DNA of 23,380 nt from Euglena gracilis (GCA_900893395.1 CAAHFI010266897.1:1-23380); one strand, 5' to 3'; positions 9,435 through 19,236 are shown, counted from the first letter of the stretch. Translations and numbers: made by a program. Notes: a model not told the origin generated them from the letters alone.

Positions 9435-9929
9435 CCAAGGGCTGGGCTGACTTCTGTCTTCTGGGCTTCTGGCCACAATGGTCCAAGGACCGTGGGCGTC
9501 ACTGGGGTGGGAGAGTTTTGGGTCTGGGGGCAAACGGCCACGTTTGCCACGTGTCGACCGCATGCCCAAGTTCTCCTTCTTCTGCGGCCACTGCTCCAGG
9601 ACGTCCGTTGGCCATGCAATTCCAATTTCTTCTCCACTGCATTGCTCATTGAAGTCAAAATTGAAAATTGAGAATTGAGTTCTCAATTGATATTCGTCTG
9701 GTTCGTGTCTTCTGGATATTGAATTGATATTGACTTCTTTTCTCGGTTCTTCTTCGTCCGTGAACTGTGCCCTTTCTTCTGGCTGTCGAAGGGCAAGTTA
9801 GGAATCAGCCAGCTCCGGCGAAAAAGGCACAGAGCGGGGCCTCCTAACCCAGCGCAGCGAGCAATCAGACAGCAACCGCCGGCGAGCAAGGCATGGCCTC
9901 AAAATGACAAAGTGCGGAGCCGAGGTGTC
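9435..9929 (-). mobile_element. Copy D: 5' end of a DIRS element
   Basis: The left inverted repeat lies at 9806-9929. A leader rich in TTGATATT and TCTTC follows (about 9660-9805), then the start of a gag-like product with HGPWTIVARSPEDR near 9470-9510, which corresponds to HGPWQTVGKKPRRQ in copy G. It stops abruptly where the left end of copy C begins, so it was either truncated or interrupted by that copy. Family: same as C and G. Confidence 0.6.
9806..9929 (-). repeat. Left inverted terminal repeat of copy D
   Basis: The blocks CAGCCAGCTCCGGCG, GGCCTCCTAACCCAGCGCA, CCGCCGGCGAGCAAGGCATG and AAAGTGCGGAGCCGAGGTGT appear in the same order as in the right repeat of copy G (23222-23310) and are closer to it than copy C is. 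Only 23 bases separate its outer end from the right end of copy E. Confidence 0.7.
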
Positions 9930-9952
9930 GTGGAGCCTTGGTGCCCTGCTAT

Positions 9953-10428
9953 CCGACTCCCACGACAGAGGAAGGGGGAGGAAAGGGACAAGAGGGCGAA
10001 GCACAAGAAATGGTGAGGTCCTGCTTTCCTTGCCGGCTGTTCTGTTCTGGTGTGTTTGTGCGTGTGCGGGGGGTGCTTCTTACTGCGCCTTTGTGCCGGA
10101 GTTGGCGATGATGAGGCCGCGTCCGACACCTTGGCGAAGCTGAACCGTCGTGGCCCCGCCCCCCCCCCCTCTCCCATGGTCGCTTGGTGGGGGGCCCCCC
10201 CCTCGATGGGGATGGTGGTCTTTTTCTGTTTTCCTGGGTGGGTGGTTGGGGTTGCTTGGGCGGGGGTCCCCTTTCTGGTTTGGATATCTTTCGTTTCTGC
10301 TGATTTTTGGGGTGGGAGGGTTGGGCTCACCATCTCTTGTGCTTCGCCCTCTTGGTCCCTTCCTCCCCCTTCCTCTGTCGTGGGAGTCCGAGACCATTCG
10401 GGCTCCGCACTGCGAGATGGTGAGGTAC
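9953..10428 (-). repeat. Right extension, right inverted repeat and internal complementary region of copy E
   Basis: The outer extension at 9955-10016 is matched in inverted form at 10327-10388 with only a few differences. The inverted repeat proper follows at 10010-10106 and pairs with 14419-14514 with about four differences. The 35 bases at 10394-10428 are the inverse of the left outer end at 14505-14538 with one difference. The complement therefore spells both element ends side by side, as expected of the DIRS region used to circularise the cDNA. A C-rich tract (10158-10166) and a G-rich stretch lie between the repeat and the complement. Confidence 0.8.
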
Positions 10429-10439
10429 TGTGCACCCCC

Positions 10440-11560
10440 CTTTAGGCCATAATTGTTTGAATTTTTGATACGACACCCAGCCTCAAATAATGGCTTGGAA
10501 GGCCCAAAATTTTTCCACTGACCCAGTTGCTGGCTTCTTCCACTTGCAAACCCGCATTTTTCCACCATAGAACCCCAGCCCCTCTGGTGCTGTGGGGTTT
10601 TCAGTGGTGGTGTCCACCCCCTCTGCAGAATTTCTTTGGTCAGGGAATTCACCCTTTCTGGAGTCAAAGGTCTTTTACCATCCAAAGACCACAACAAATT
10701 ATTTTTGTGTCCAACCATGTGGGCTGTCCTTTCCACATACTCTTTCAATAAATGCCAGGGGCTGATGAGGGGGGTGTGTGGCAAAATTAAAATCTCCTCC
10801 CATCTTGGGAATTGCCACCCTTTCCTTTGCAATAAAATGAAAATTTTTCTCCCACGAAACTGATTTTTCGCTGTGTCCTGGCTAAATCAACCCCCTGTGG
10901 AGGGCCAACAGCCTCCAACAGATGATGAGCCTGTTTCTGAGCTCTTTCACAGGCAGGTCTGAGAGGGTTGTATTTCTGATGATGTCCTCTAAGAAATCAG
11001 TGGGGTCCCAGAAGTGGGCATACTTGCAGACATTAGAATTACATTTCCTTTTCAATGGAGACAAAAGTGGGAAAATCTCAAAGACCCAAACCCTGGGAGT
11101 AATAAAACTGCTGCATATGCATTTCGTGCAGTGTGAGGCTCTCTACAGCAAGATCAAGGATGGCTTCAGCCATCTTATGGACTGTGCAGTCCTGCAGGGG
11201 CACCCCTTTGTATATAACAACTGGCCCATCAAGGCCTTGAATGCTGAATCATATCTTTTGACATTTCCCAGATTTTTTATGTAAGTGTCGATACTGGACA
11301 TCGAAACTTCCTGGGATTGTAATATTTGCCTGACACAATCAAGCAGGCCAAATTCCACCTTGGGGGGGCATCTCTTCCCCCCAGCAGTTGGTGAACAGAC
11401 CCCATTGGGGGGTACCAACAAAACTTTGCTGCCTGGCTGCCTGATTGACATTAATTGGCGCCACCACGATGTTGAAGCCCAGTGGGGTACGATCAACAGA
11501 CATTTCAGGTCTGGGTTTAGCATCATCTCTGAACCCACTGGGGAATGATGCTCCAGGGGG
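10440..11560 (-). pseudogene. Tyrosine recombinase region of copy E
   Basis: Near 10900-10940 the minus strand has ELRNRLIICWRLLALHRGL, which lines up with EIRDRTILSLRLFHLCRSI in copy F and contains the first catalytic arginine box of tyrosine recombinases. Upstream (about 11000-11560) is an alpha-helical part like the core-binding domain. Further downstream, near 10500-10660, a decayed stretch with QLGQWKNF matches the end of the catalytic domain (GGWKNTEAF in F). Identity rests on order within the element as well as on these motifs. Confidence 0.6.
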
Positions 11561-11589
11561 ATTGGCATAAACTGGGGGAGATCTCAAAT

Positions 11590-13150
11590 CTGCCCTCAAG
11601 GCATCCACCAGCAAAGCCCCTTGGTGGGGGTATCGACAAACAAACTTGGGGAATTTTTTGTTGCTGGTGTGTAAAAACATGTCCACCTCTGGGGATATGT
11701 CTTTTCTGAAAAATTGAAGAATTTGGTGAAGATGTTCAGTTTAGGGTTATAATCCCCTGGGTGCTTTTGCTCTTTGGTCAAGGAGTCTGCCAATTGCTCC
11801 TTTGTGGGAACCCAAACCACCTGCAAGTTGATTTGCTTTCTTGGCAATGATACAGCAGGGGTCTTAAGATGGAATTTAAATATGGCTTTTCTGCCTCCCC
11901 ATTTTGTTAAATAACTCACAGCCACCTGGCTGTCCACATGAAGCACAATTGTTTGTTTTGGTTTGGCCAGTGCTTTGACAGTTTCCACTGCAGCTTGCAA
12001 TTCTTTTTGATTGATATGAAAGACATGCAGGTCCCTCCAAAAATCCTGCACCTTTTGGCCTGAAGCCTTGTCAGCCCCCCCCCCCATTGCCAGGTGCTGC
12101 TGTCTGAAAAGAGATTCTGAGTGGCCTGGGATTGAAATGCCCTGCCAACCCCTGGTTGCAAAAATGCCTTTAATTCCACAATTTGATCCTTGACCCCTGG
12201 GGAATGGTTAGGGTGTGGTCCCAACCCACTTTGTGTGCAGGTCCACCATTTTGCAAAGTTGATCTGTCAGAATTCTGAGAAATGGCATTGAGACTAAATA
12301 GCTTCTGACTTGACCCACGATCGAACTGAGTTTTCTGCATCTCATTTTTTGTGCTGTGAGCACTTGCCTAGCTCCTTTCTGGAGGAATTTCTAACTGGCC
12401 TTTTTTCAGATTGATCACTGGCCCAAATGTTTTATTTCCTGTGTGGGTTCCAGACAGGATTTGGGAGGTTTAATCTGAAACCTGCCAACAAAAGGTCTCT
12501 TTTTATCTCTGCCAAATGTTGGGCTGCTGTCTTTTTGCTGGGGGCTAACAGCAAAATGTCGTCCAGGTAGATGAAAACACCTTCCTCCTTTCTCCACTTC
12601 CTTTCCAGACTCTCATGAGAGTCATAAACTTTTGTGGCAGGCTGCTGATGCCAAAGCATGCAGCCTGAAACTGCCACGTTCCCCCCCCCACTTGCATGCA
12701 AACATGTTTTTCTAGGCTGCTGTGCAGCTTTAGGTGAAATAAGCATCTTTCAGATCGATTTTTCCACAGAACCAACCCTTTTTTAAATATGGGAAAATGT
12801 TTCCCATGTGTTCCAGTCTGAACTTCTGGGGGGTGAAGTGGAGATTTAACTGTCGACTATCTGAGATTAATCTTTTTTTGTCTTTTCCCCCTCTTTTTTT
12901 GGAATGATGAAATAAGGACAAAATGTTTTGCCTCCTCTGGGGGGATTTGCCTGGGTTGCCCCTGCACATTCGTATTCCCTCAGAATTTTTTGGGCAGTCA
13001 TTATTTCTTGGGGTGTCTTGAAGGGAACGTTTAATGACATCTGAGGGGGGAGGGGGAGATCTGCCATAACCCCTTCCCTTATCAGGTTTAATACCTCTCT
13101 GCTGGCCCCCTGGATACTGGCCTGCAGGGCCTTGTAGGGGGGCACCCCTG
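11590..13150 (-). pseudogene. Reverse transcriptase and RNase H region of copy E
   Basis: Reverse transcriptase signatures on the minus strand are RLISDSRQLN near 12855, KIDLKDAYF near 12740 (motif A) and VFIYLDDILLLAPSK at 12530-12575 with the YLDD active site at 12558-12569. RNase H signatures are NLFSDSSTWQWGG near 12090 and HVDSQVAVSYL near 11920. A VWVPTKEQLADSLTKEQ stretch (about 11765-11815) and VYANPPG (near 11570) mark the segment between RNase H and recombinase. The enzyme would copy element RNA into cDNA. The region is broken in several places. Confidence 0.8.
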
Positions 13151-14235
13151 GGTATTAATGTATCTGGGGGTTCCACAGGCCCAATCTCTGGGGTCCTTCC
13201 CCTGGGCTGCCCCATCACTGGGGCCCCCTCTGGGTGCCCCATCACTGGGGCTGTAGATGGCCCTGCCATAGGGCTTCTCAAAGACAGGCTTTCCCCTTGT
13301 TTTGGAATGATGGGGAAGGTCTGTGGTGGGGTGGTACATATAAGCTGGGCTGATTATCTTCTGGGGGGGCCTGCCTGAGCCAATCTTGGTGCTCCCCCCC
13401 AAGGGCTGATGTGGTCTTGATGGTTTTGGCCACCACTTGCCTTCAGGGCCCTTTGGCCTCCAGAGGTACTCAGGCTGCTTGGCCATTGGCTTTCCTCCAG
13501 GAATTCTCTGTCCATTGCCTCCATTGGCTTCCAGTGGCACTCAGGCTGCTTGGCCCCATTGGCCTTTTCTCCAGGACTTCTCTGTCCATTTGCCTCCATC
13601 TGGCTTCCAGTGGAACTCAGGCCTGCTTGGCCTCCATTGGCCTTCTTTCCAGGACTTTCTCTTCTCTGTCCTTCTGGATTCCCCATATAGGCCACCATGG
13701 CTGTATTTGGCATTGCCTTGCTGTTCCTGGGGGTTTGTTTTTGAAATTACTGGGGGAGAGTTGGACATACCTCTCCCCAGTGGGATCTTTTCCAGGCTGG
13801 ATGCTGGCTGCCATAGCCTTGCCCTGGGCCCATTGCCTCTTGCATGCAGGCCGCCATGGCCTTGATTCTGGACCCCAGGTCCTTTTCTGATATTTGTTGA
13901 AAGGCTGCCATAGCCTTGCTTTGCCCCTGGAAGGGGATGATGTAGAAAAAGGGGGGAGTCTGTTGGACGTGTGATGGTGTCCCCTTCTGTCTTCTTTTTC
14001 TTCCTGACCACAGTTGTCCCGGTTCCATGGCCATTCTCTTGAGGAGAGGGGGATTTTGAAAGCTCTGATGCGGGGGGTGGGGGGGTTGCAATGGCCACGG
14101 ATCGGTGTGTTGCTGCCGCCCCTCCAGCTTCTGCAGCTGCTGCAATGTCTCCACCTTCCCAGCTTTCTTCTGACTTCTTGGAAATTCGTTGAAGTTCTTC
14201 TTGAAATTCCGGTGTCTTTGGAACTTATTCTTCAT
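13150..14235 (-). pseudogene. gag-like region of copy E
   Basis: The predicted product is rich in Pro, Gly, Gln, Lys and Arg, like the first open frame of other DIRS elements, whose product is thought to package RNA. The start region (about 14030-14240) carries SQNPPLLKRMAMEPGQLWSG followed by RKRRQ, comparable to HGPWQTVGKKPRRQ in copy G. The middle contains a three-unit tandem repeat (13460-13677), and the end is Gly/Pro-rich. No enzymatic motif is expected or seen. Confidence 0.5.
13460..13677 (-). repeat. Three-unit tandem repeat in the gag-like region of copy E
   Basis: Units begin CCAGAGGTACTCAGGC (13460), CCAGTGGCACTCAGGC (13531) and CCAGTGGAACTCAGGC (13607). They are about 71, 76 and 71 bases long, with internal words GCTTGGCC, ATTGGC and CTCCAGGA(A/C)TTCTCTGTCCATT. 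On the coding strand each encodes a Lys/Gln/Trp/Pro-rich segment. Confidence 0.85.
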
Positions 14236-14545
14236 GGAGACCAGTTGTTGATCTTCGAAGTTGAATTCTTCCGTCAGGAAGTTGAAGTTCGGAAAGTTCG
14301 GTTCACCAGTTGGTAAAGTTGAAGGTCCTCAGGCAGGTGGTACTCCTCGTAAAATATTCACTTGAGCTCGTTGACGTAAAATTCTTTCTCCTTGAGGTCG
14401 AAGGGCAGAATAGGAATCAGCCAACTCTGGCAACAAAAGCAGTAAGAAGCACCCCCCGCACACGCACAAACACACCAGAACAGAACAGCCGGCAAGGAAA
14501 GCAGGACCTCACCATCTCGCAGCGCGGAGCCCGAATGGTTTCATT

Positions 14546-14670
14546 TTTTGCAGAAATCAGGCCTCGCAAGGGCAAAGTCGAGCGAGGTGTCTCGTACTCA
14601 CCTAAACGCAGGCCCCGCACTTTTTTCATCTTGGAGGTCATGAGCGAGGCCCGACAATGCTCGTGTCCCT
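14546..14670. other. Short spacer between copies E and F with a fragment of a DIRS end junction
   Basis: Within 125 bases separating the two elements, 14573-14604 (GGGCAAAGTCGAGCGAGGTG then TCTCGTACTCAC) resembles the internal complement junction of copy G at 22997-23030. The rest is not recognised. It may be a relic of an older element or host sequence. Confidence 0.4.
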
Positions 14671-14828
14671 TCCAGTAGTCCCGGGGAAACCCATGACCAG
14701 GGACGGAGGGACCTCACTTGCGAAGCACAAAGGCAAGATGGGACCTGTCTTTCCTCGCCGGCTATTGTTGTTTGTGTTTTTTGCTCCGCGTCTTCCCCTT
14801 ACTGCTTGGTCGTCGTCGGCAGTTGGCT
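14671..14828 (-). repeat. Right terminal extension and right inverted repeat of copy F
   Basis: The outer 72 bases (14671-14742) are the extension. From 14737 the sequence becomes the inverted repeat shared with the left end (GATGGGACCTGTCTTTCC through CTTCCCCTTACTGCTT to GGCAGTTGGCT). The two repeats differ only in a short stretch near 14808-14817. The extension contains GCGAAGCACAA at 14720-14730. Confidence 0.9.
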
Positions 14829-14895
14829 GGATCGGTAAACCGGAACCTGGTGGACCCCCCCCCTGGGTGGACCTTTTTTGGGGAGGGGGGGTGGG

Positions 14896-15000
14896 CCCAT
14901 CTTGCCTTTGTGCTTCGCAAGTGAGGTCCCTCCGTCCCTGGTCATGGGTTTCCCCGGGACTACTGGACCCCCCTTGCTCCGCACTTTGGCTCGATGGGAC
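14896..15000 (-). repeat. Internal complementary region of copy F
   Basis: Bases 14896-14967 are the exact reverse complement of 14671-14742. After five C residues, 14973-15000 is the exact reverse complement of 19123-19150. The region thus spells right end and left end next to each other. In the accepted DIRS model this template brings the two cDNA ends together to close a circle. It lies just past the recombinase region, as in Dictyostelium DIRS-1. Confidence 0.92.
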
Positions 15001-16200
15001 TCTGTGCACCCCAAAGCTTTTTCCAACCAACTGTTTTGCCAACGAATCTCCAGCAGCCTTTGCTGCACCCAATCTGAGGTAATGTTTGGCAAAAGCCTCT
15101 GTATTTTTCCAGCCCCCTAACTCACACACCATTTCTGACGATAAACCCAAAGACTTGTACATTTTTACTGCTGCCCCCCTGGTGCTGTGAGCCCCAAAAA
15201 ATGATGTGGGTACCCCCAACTGGGTCAGCAGATTCTTTGTGATCCTACCCAAACTGTTTGAAGTCAGTGGTGCATATGGGGGATTTAATGATAAAAACAT
15301 GGCCCCCCCTGCACACCCTGGGAGGCAGTCAAAGACACCAACCTGCACAATAAAGCAGTGGGACATACAGTCTGCAGAGATTTTGGCAATGTCATGAGCT
15401 GTTCGAATCTGGCTCTCAGCTGGCCTTTACGCCTCAGCTTGATGAAGAAATTGTTTCCCATAATTGACTTTGATCTTTGTAGTCTTTGCAAATCTATTGA
15501 CCTGCATAAGTGAAACAGGCGCAGGGACAGAATGGTTCTGTCACGAATCTCCTGGATACTATCCCAGTTGAGGGGGGTTGCAAGGAGTTTCTGAATGACA
15601 TCCTTAGCATCCCAGAATGTGGAATATTTTTCCCCTGCAGAAGCCCACAGAAGTTTTGCTTTTTTGATGAGAGGGGAAAACCTCACAGCCTCCCACCCAG
15701 GAATCAACAACACAGCACTGTAAGCATTTCTTGCTTGATGAGGGGAGTCCTGGGCCAGTTTCAAAATCCAGCTGGCTGTCTCATCCACTGTCATCAAAGG
15801 GGGTTGCACCCCTCCCTGCACACACAAACTCCACAGAGCCTGAAATCCTTTTTCATACCTGTTCAAACTTTTCAGACTGTTCAAATACAATGTGATATTT
15901 TCAGGTGGAACTTGTTTTCTTTGTAAACCCTCCCTGATAACAGCACACAGAGGAGGGGCCATCTGGTGGGGGGCATGATCTCCCCCAGGCAGTTTTGGAA
16001 CAACCCCCATTGAGGTTGAATCTGAATCACAGGGCTCTTTCTTACGATCATTCTTGTTAACAGGGGCCACCACACACTCCCAACCCAGAATGGAACCACC
16101 ATCAGACAAGTCAGCTGAGGGTTGTTCCTCAATCTCACCAACCATGGTAAGATTAATGTCCAGGGGGGTTTGCATAAACCTCCCCAAATTTTTCCAGTGG
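15000..16200 (-). pseudogene. Tyrosine recombinase region of copy F
   Basis: On the minus strand the helical core-binding part includes QARNAYSAVLLIPGWEAVRF near 15690-15750. The first catalytic arginine box is EIRDRTILSLRLFHLCRSI near 15490-15550. The second box is AHSTRGAAVKMYKSLGL, with the H-x-x-R signature, near 15140-15195. GGWKNTEAF and KHYLRLGAA (about 15070-15120) carry the conserved Trp and the nucleophilic Tyr. In DIRS elements this enzyme replaces integrase. The signatures are all present but not in a single frame, so I treat the copy as broken. A Crypton is excluded by the adjoining reverse transcriptase. Confidence 0.85.
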
Positions 16201-18080
16201 GCACTCCAGGGCATTCACAGCTATGGCCTGGTGATGAGGCCATCTGCTGACAAACTGTGGCAGTTGTGCGTTTCCTGGGCTGGCAAACATGTCCACTTTG
16301 GGGAAAAAATTGTTTGAGGAGAAAATTCTCAAGATGTGCAGAAACACAGACTTTTTTAGGGTGTAGTCCCCCCTGTCCTTTTCCCACCTTGAAATGCCAT
16401 CTGCTAGCATGTCTTCTGACTTGACCCAGTTTGGAATCACATTTACTTGGTTTATGTGACACCACTGCAAAAAGGGTCTCAAAATTGTGTTGAAGGGGGA
16501 TTTCCTTCCCCCCCTTTTCTTAAGTAGCTGTAAGCTACTTGATTGTCTACTGTTAGCAGGACATTTTCCCCTGACTTTGCTAAACTTTTTGTAGCTGCCA
16601 CAGCTGCTTTTAATTCCTTGATGTTTATGTGCAGGCCCATTTCTGATCTCCAGAACTCTTGAACTTTTTGACCAGTGGTCAGGTCCAGAGCCCCCCACCC
16701 TTGAGTGGAGGAGTCTGAATGAATTTCTCTCACAGGACATTTGTTTTGAAATTTTCTTCCCTCCCAGGACCTTAATAAGTTTCCTACTTCTAGAACCTGC
16801 TGTTTGACATCTTTGGGAATGGGGATTTTCTGGTCCCAACCCATCCTGGTGTGCTGGTCTGTGAATTGTACCAGTTTGTCTGTGAAAGCCCTCAGGCAAG
16901 GGAGGGCTGTGAGGAAACTTCTCAGCTGCCCCAAAATTGCAGCTGCCTTCCTGCAGGACATGTTGTCTTGGGTGACAAATTTTCCCAACTCTTTTCTGAT
17001 ACATTTTAGTTTTGCTGAGGGCACCAGCAAACAACCATTTTTTAGATCCACTGAAAATCCCAGATATTGAACTGCTTGTGTTGGGGTGGTCTGTGACTTT
17101 TTGAAGTTGATGGTCATACCACTGTCTTTCAGATCCTGCAACAGAACTTTTGTTTGGTTTTCTGCCAAAGCCTTTGATTTTGCCACCAGAAGAATGTCGT
17201 CCAGATAAACAAAAACCAAAATTCCCTGTTTTCGCCATTTTTTCAGAAAAACTTGCATTACCTGCATCCAAAGATAGGGGAGGGTGCTTAGACCAAAACA
17301 GGCCCCTTCCATCTGAAATATTCTTCCTGCTATTTCCATCCTTATGAATGGTTTTATGGCTGCTGACAGTTCCAAATGAAAATAAGCATTTTTCAAGTCG
17401 ATTTTTGTGGCCCACATTCCTTTTTCCAGCTGTGGAAAAATTTCCTTCCAGTGATCCAATTTGAAGTGGGGGGCATGAAGAAAATTGTTTAGTTTTCTGC
17501 AATCTGAGATCAGTCTCACTTTTTTCCCCCCCCCAGGTTCTGCTTTCTCGATTACAAACCAAGGTACCAAAAACATAGTCCCTTGCTGTTGAACTTCCTT
17601 TGCAGCCTTTTCTTTGATGTATTCCTCCATGATGCTGAGAGCCTGGGCTTCCTCCTGGGGGGACTTTTGCTGTTTTAAGGTGTGTAACGCCCCCCCTTGA
17701 AAATCTGGCTCCACTCCTTGCAGAATGAGATTCAGGATTCTGGGTGGGGCATGGGTTTTCCACCAGCCGATGCATGCTCTGAGTCTTTGAAATGGGGCTA
17801 ACCCCAACAGAGGGTCCTCCAGACTGTGCCCATCTTGGGCCAACTGAGCCTCCTTGGCTCCTGATCCGGTCATCTTGACCCCAAGAGGAGGGGGGGATAC
17901 CTTTGCCTCTTCCACCTCTCCATGGTGCTCTCCACGGCATTGAGCGAAATGGCACTCCTCTGCCCTTTCCATACCCAAATCTGGGACTTGAACTGGAGCT
18001 TCCATATAGTCCACCTTTGCCTCTCCACGGTCTGTTGGCCTGGCCTGTTGGAAAGCGAAATGTCGGCCCTGAGGGCCCAT
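16200..18080 (-). pseudogene. Reverse transcriptase and RNase H region of copy F
   Basis: Counting from the Met at 18080, the reverse transcriptase has VRLISDCRKLN (near residue 195), KIDLKNAYF with the motif A aspartate at about residue 228, and FVYLDDILLVA with YLDD at residues 292-295 (17196-17207). RNase H follows with EIHSDSSTQGWGALD (first aspartate near residue 456), HINIKELKAA, and LTVDNQVAYSYL (aspartate near residue 512). A VDMFASPGNAQLPQF stretch with YANPPG (16165-16310) is the segment linking RNase H to recombinase in this class. The enzyme copies element RNA and removes the RNA strand. The start partly overlaps the gag-like region. Confidence 0.88.
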
Positions 18081-18903
18081 TGTGTGTACCTCCCCTTATG
18101 CGATTGATGTTGTTGTCCATTCTGTGCTGACGGACATCGTCCTCCGTGAAGAGGGAGTCGGTGTGGCTCGTCGAAGTTCTCGTGATTCCTGGCACGGCCA
18201 ACTCCTTCCTCTCGCTCTGGATCTTGTAATAAACTTCACCCAACAATTGGAATATTTGCAAGTTGACTTGTCCACGAGGTATCACTTCCGTAGTCTGAGG
18301 CACCCAGTTGTGCCCCAGCAGTCGTACCACCTGCAAGACATTCTGCGAGACGCTACGCAAGAATTGGTCCTGCTTCTTCCTGTGGGCTGGTATTAATTGA
18401 TTCTCTGGCGCCCGCGCTGGTATCCCCGCCAGAGGGGCCAGGACTTCAAAGAGTGGTCGAACGTCGATGCGGTGCTCGTTGCGCTGGGCCCTGGACCAAA
18501 GCTCCGTCAACTCTTTGGGTGTCGTCACTTCAGGTTGATCCCAGGAAAATTTTGTCTCTTCCTCTTCACCTTCTTCCTCCTGTTGTGGTTCTTCGGTGTC
18601 GTGTTGTTCTGCCTGAGAGGCAATGGCAAAGGCCGCCGCGGCTGCCTCAGGTTCAAGGTCCAGTTGGGGGACATCGACACCCCAAATCAACGCCAACGCC
18701 ATGAGCCAAATGTCCCGGTATGGGGGGAAGCTTCCCCGGACCAGGGGGATCCCCGAAAGCTGGTACAGGGCTCTGCTGGCCTTCCCTGTACTCCACCCTC
18801 GTCCGGTGAACCGCGCCCCGCCAGCAGCAAGAGGGCGATCTGGTCCGCAGGTTGTGCTCGTAATTCTTTTGCTGCTTCCAGGTTGAACATCAGTTTGCTC
18901 CAC
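17880..18903 (-). pseudogene. gag-like region of copy F
   Basis: The first 300 or so residues of a long open frame beginning at 18903 have an acidic run (EEPQQEEEGEEEE, near 18570), a helical middle with SQNVLQVVRLLGHNW, and a Gly/Arg-rich tail (PWRGKGGLYGSSSSS, RAPWRGGRGKG, about 17900-18030) suited to binding RNA. This matches the architecture of first frames in DIRS elements. The frame stays open far beyond, out of frame with the reverse transcriptase, to 16153. This part is CG-rich, unlike the rest of the element body. Confidence 0.65.
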
Positions 18904-19040
18904 CCTTCTTCGAAAGGTTGCCCTTCACCGAGTAAGAGGTTTACATCCAGATGCTCTGTCTGCATTCTTGTCTTTGTTTTTGCTTTTGCTTGCTTGAAAA
19001 CTTGTGTTCGAAACTTTTCTTTGTAGCAGGGCTACGTCAC

Positions 19041-19151
19041 AGCCAACTGCCGGCGCGAAAAGCAGTAAGGGGAAGACGCGGAGCAAAAAACACAAACAAC
19101 AATAGCCGGCGAGGAAAGACAGGTCCCATCGAGCCAAAGTGCGGAGCAAGG
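19041..19151 (-). repeat. Left inverted terminal repeat of copy F
   Basis: It starts AGCCAACTGCCGGCG at the inner side and ends AAAGTGCGGAGCAAGG at the outer side. It is the reverse complement of 14737-14828 except for a short variable stretch, and its outer 28 bases match the internal complement. Its outer end directly abuts copy G, which lacks its own left repeat. Confidence 0.9.
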
Positions 19152-19236
19152 AATTATCAAGTCGACAACCTGGACACAGTGCAGAACAAGAAACGCCAGC
19201 TGGAGAACGGGAGATGCGGTTTCAACGTGGCGAACC

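Larger units (their letters stand above)
9953..14545 (-). mobile_element. Copy E: DIRS retroelement with both ends, heavily decayed
   Basis: Inverted repeats lie at 10010-10106 and 14419-14514. A right terminal extension (9953-10016) pairs with an internal complement (10327-10391). The second half of that complement (10394-10428) pairs with the left outer end (14505-14538). This is the diagnostic DIRS layout. Between them, on the minus strand, are a gag-like region, reverse transcriptase, RNase H and tyrosine recombinase. At about 4.6 kb it has normal length for the family. I estimate more than eight breaks, so it looks clearly older than copy F. Its reverse transcriptase and terminal extension differ from those of F and G, making it a separate family. 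Confidence 0.8.
14671..19151 (-). mobile_element. Copy F: best-preserved DIRS retroelement, both ends present
   Basis: All structural hallmarks are visible. Inverted repeats lie at 14737-14828 and 19041-19130. A 72-base right extension (14671-14742) is perfectly complementary to 14896-14967. A second internal complement (14973-15000) matches the left outer end (19123-19150) base for base. On the minus strand the order is gag-like protein, reverse transcriptase with RNase H, then tyrosine recombinase, with about 4.5 kb in total. There are only about two or three apparent breaks, and overlapping frames are a known trait of DIRS elements, so some may be natural. The perfect extension/complement pair argues for a younger insertion than E or G. 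No target-site duplication is seen, as expected for recombinase-mediated insertion. Confidence 0.88.

Noticed and set aside
13460-13677. Regular repeats considered as a CRISPR array
   Set aside because: The repeats are contiguous tandem units without unique spacers, inside a eukaryotic retroelement.
13411-13890. Two overlapping open frames of about 140-160 codons on the plus strand, rich in Leu, Trp and Gly
   Set aside because: They are antisense to the gag-like region of copy E and reflect its tandem repeat and CG-poor composition.
14974-14998. CACTTTGGCTCGATGG in the internal complement resembles the end of the dinoflagellate spliced leader (TTTTGGCTCAAG)
   Set aside because: The match is short and imperfect, lacks the conserved 5' part, and the whole stretch is explained as the complement of the left element end.
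15385-15410. GTTCGAATCTGG, resembling a tRNA T-arm
   Set aside because: No acceptor or D-arm sequence in register; it lies inside the recombinase region of copy F.
14671-19151. Alternative class: Ngaro/PAT-like element with split direct repeats, or a Crypton
   Set aside because: The termini are inverted with an internal complement, which is the DIRS arrangement, and a reverse transcriptase is present, which Cryptons lack.
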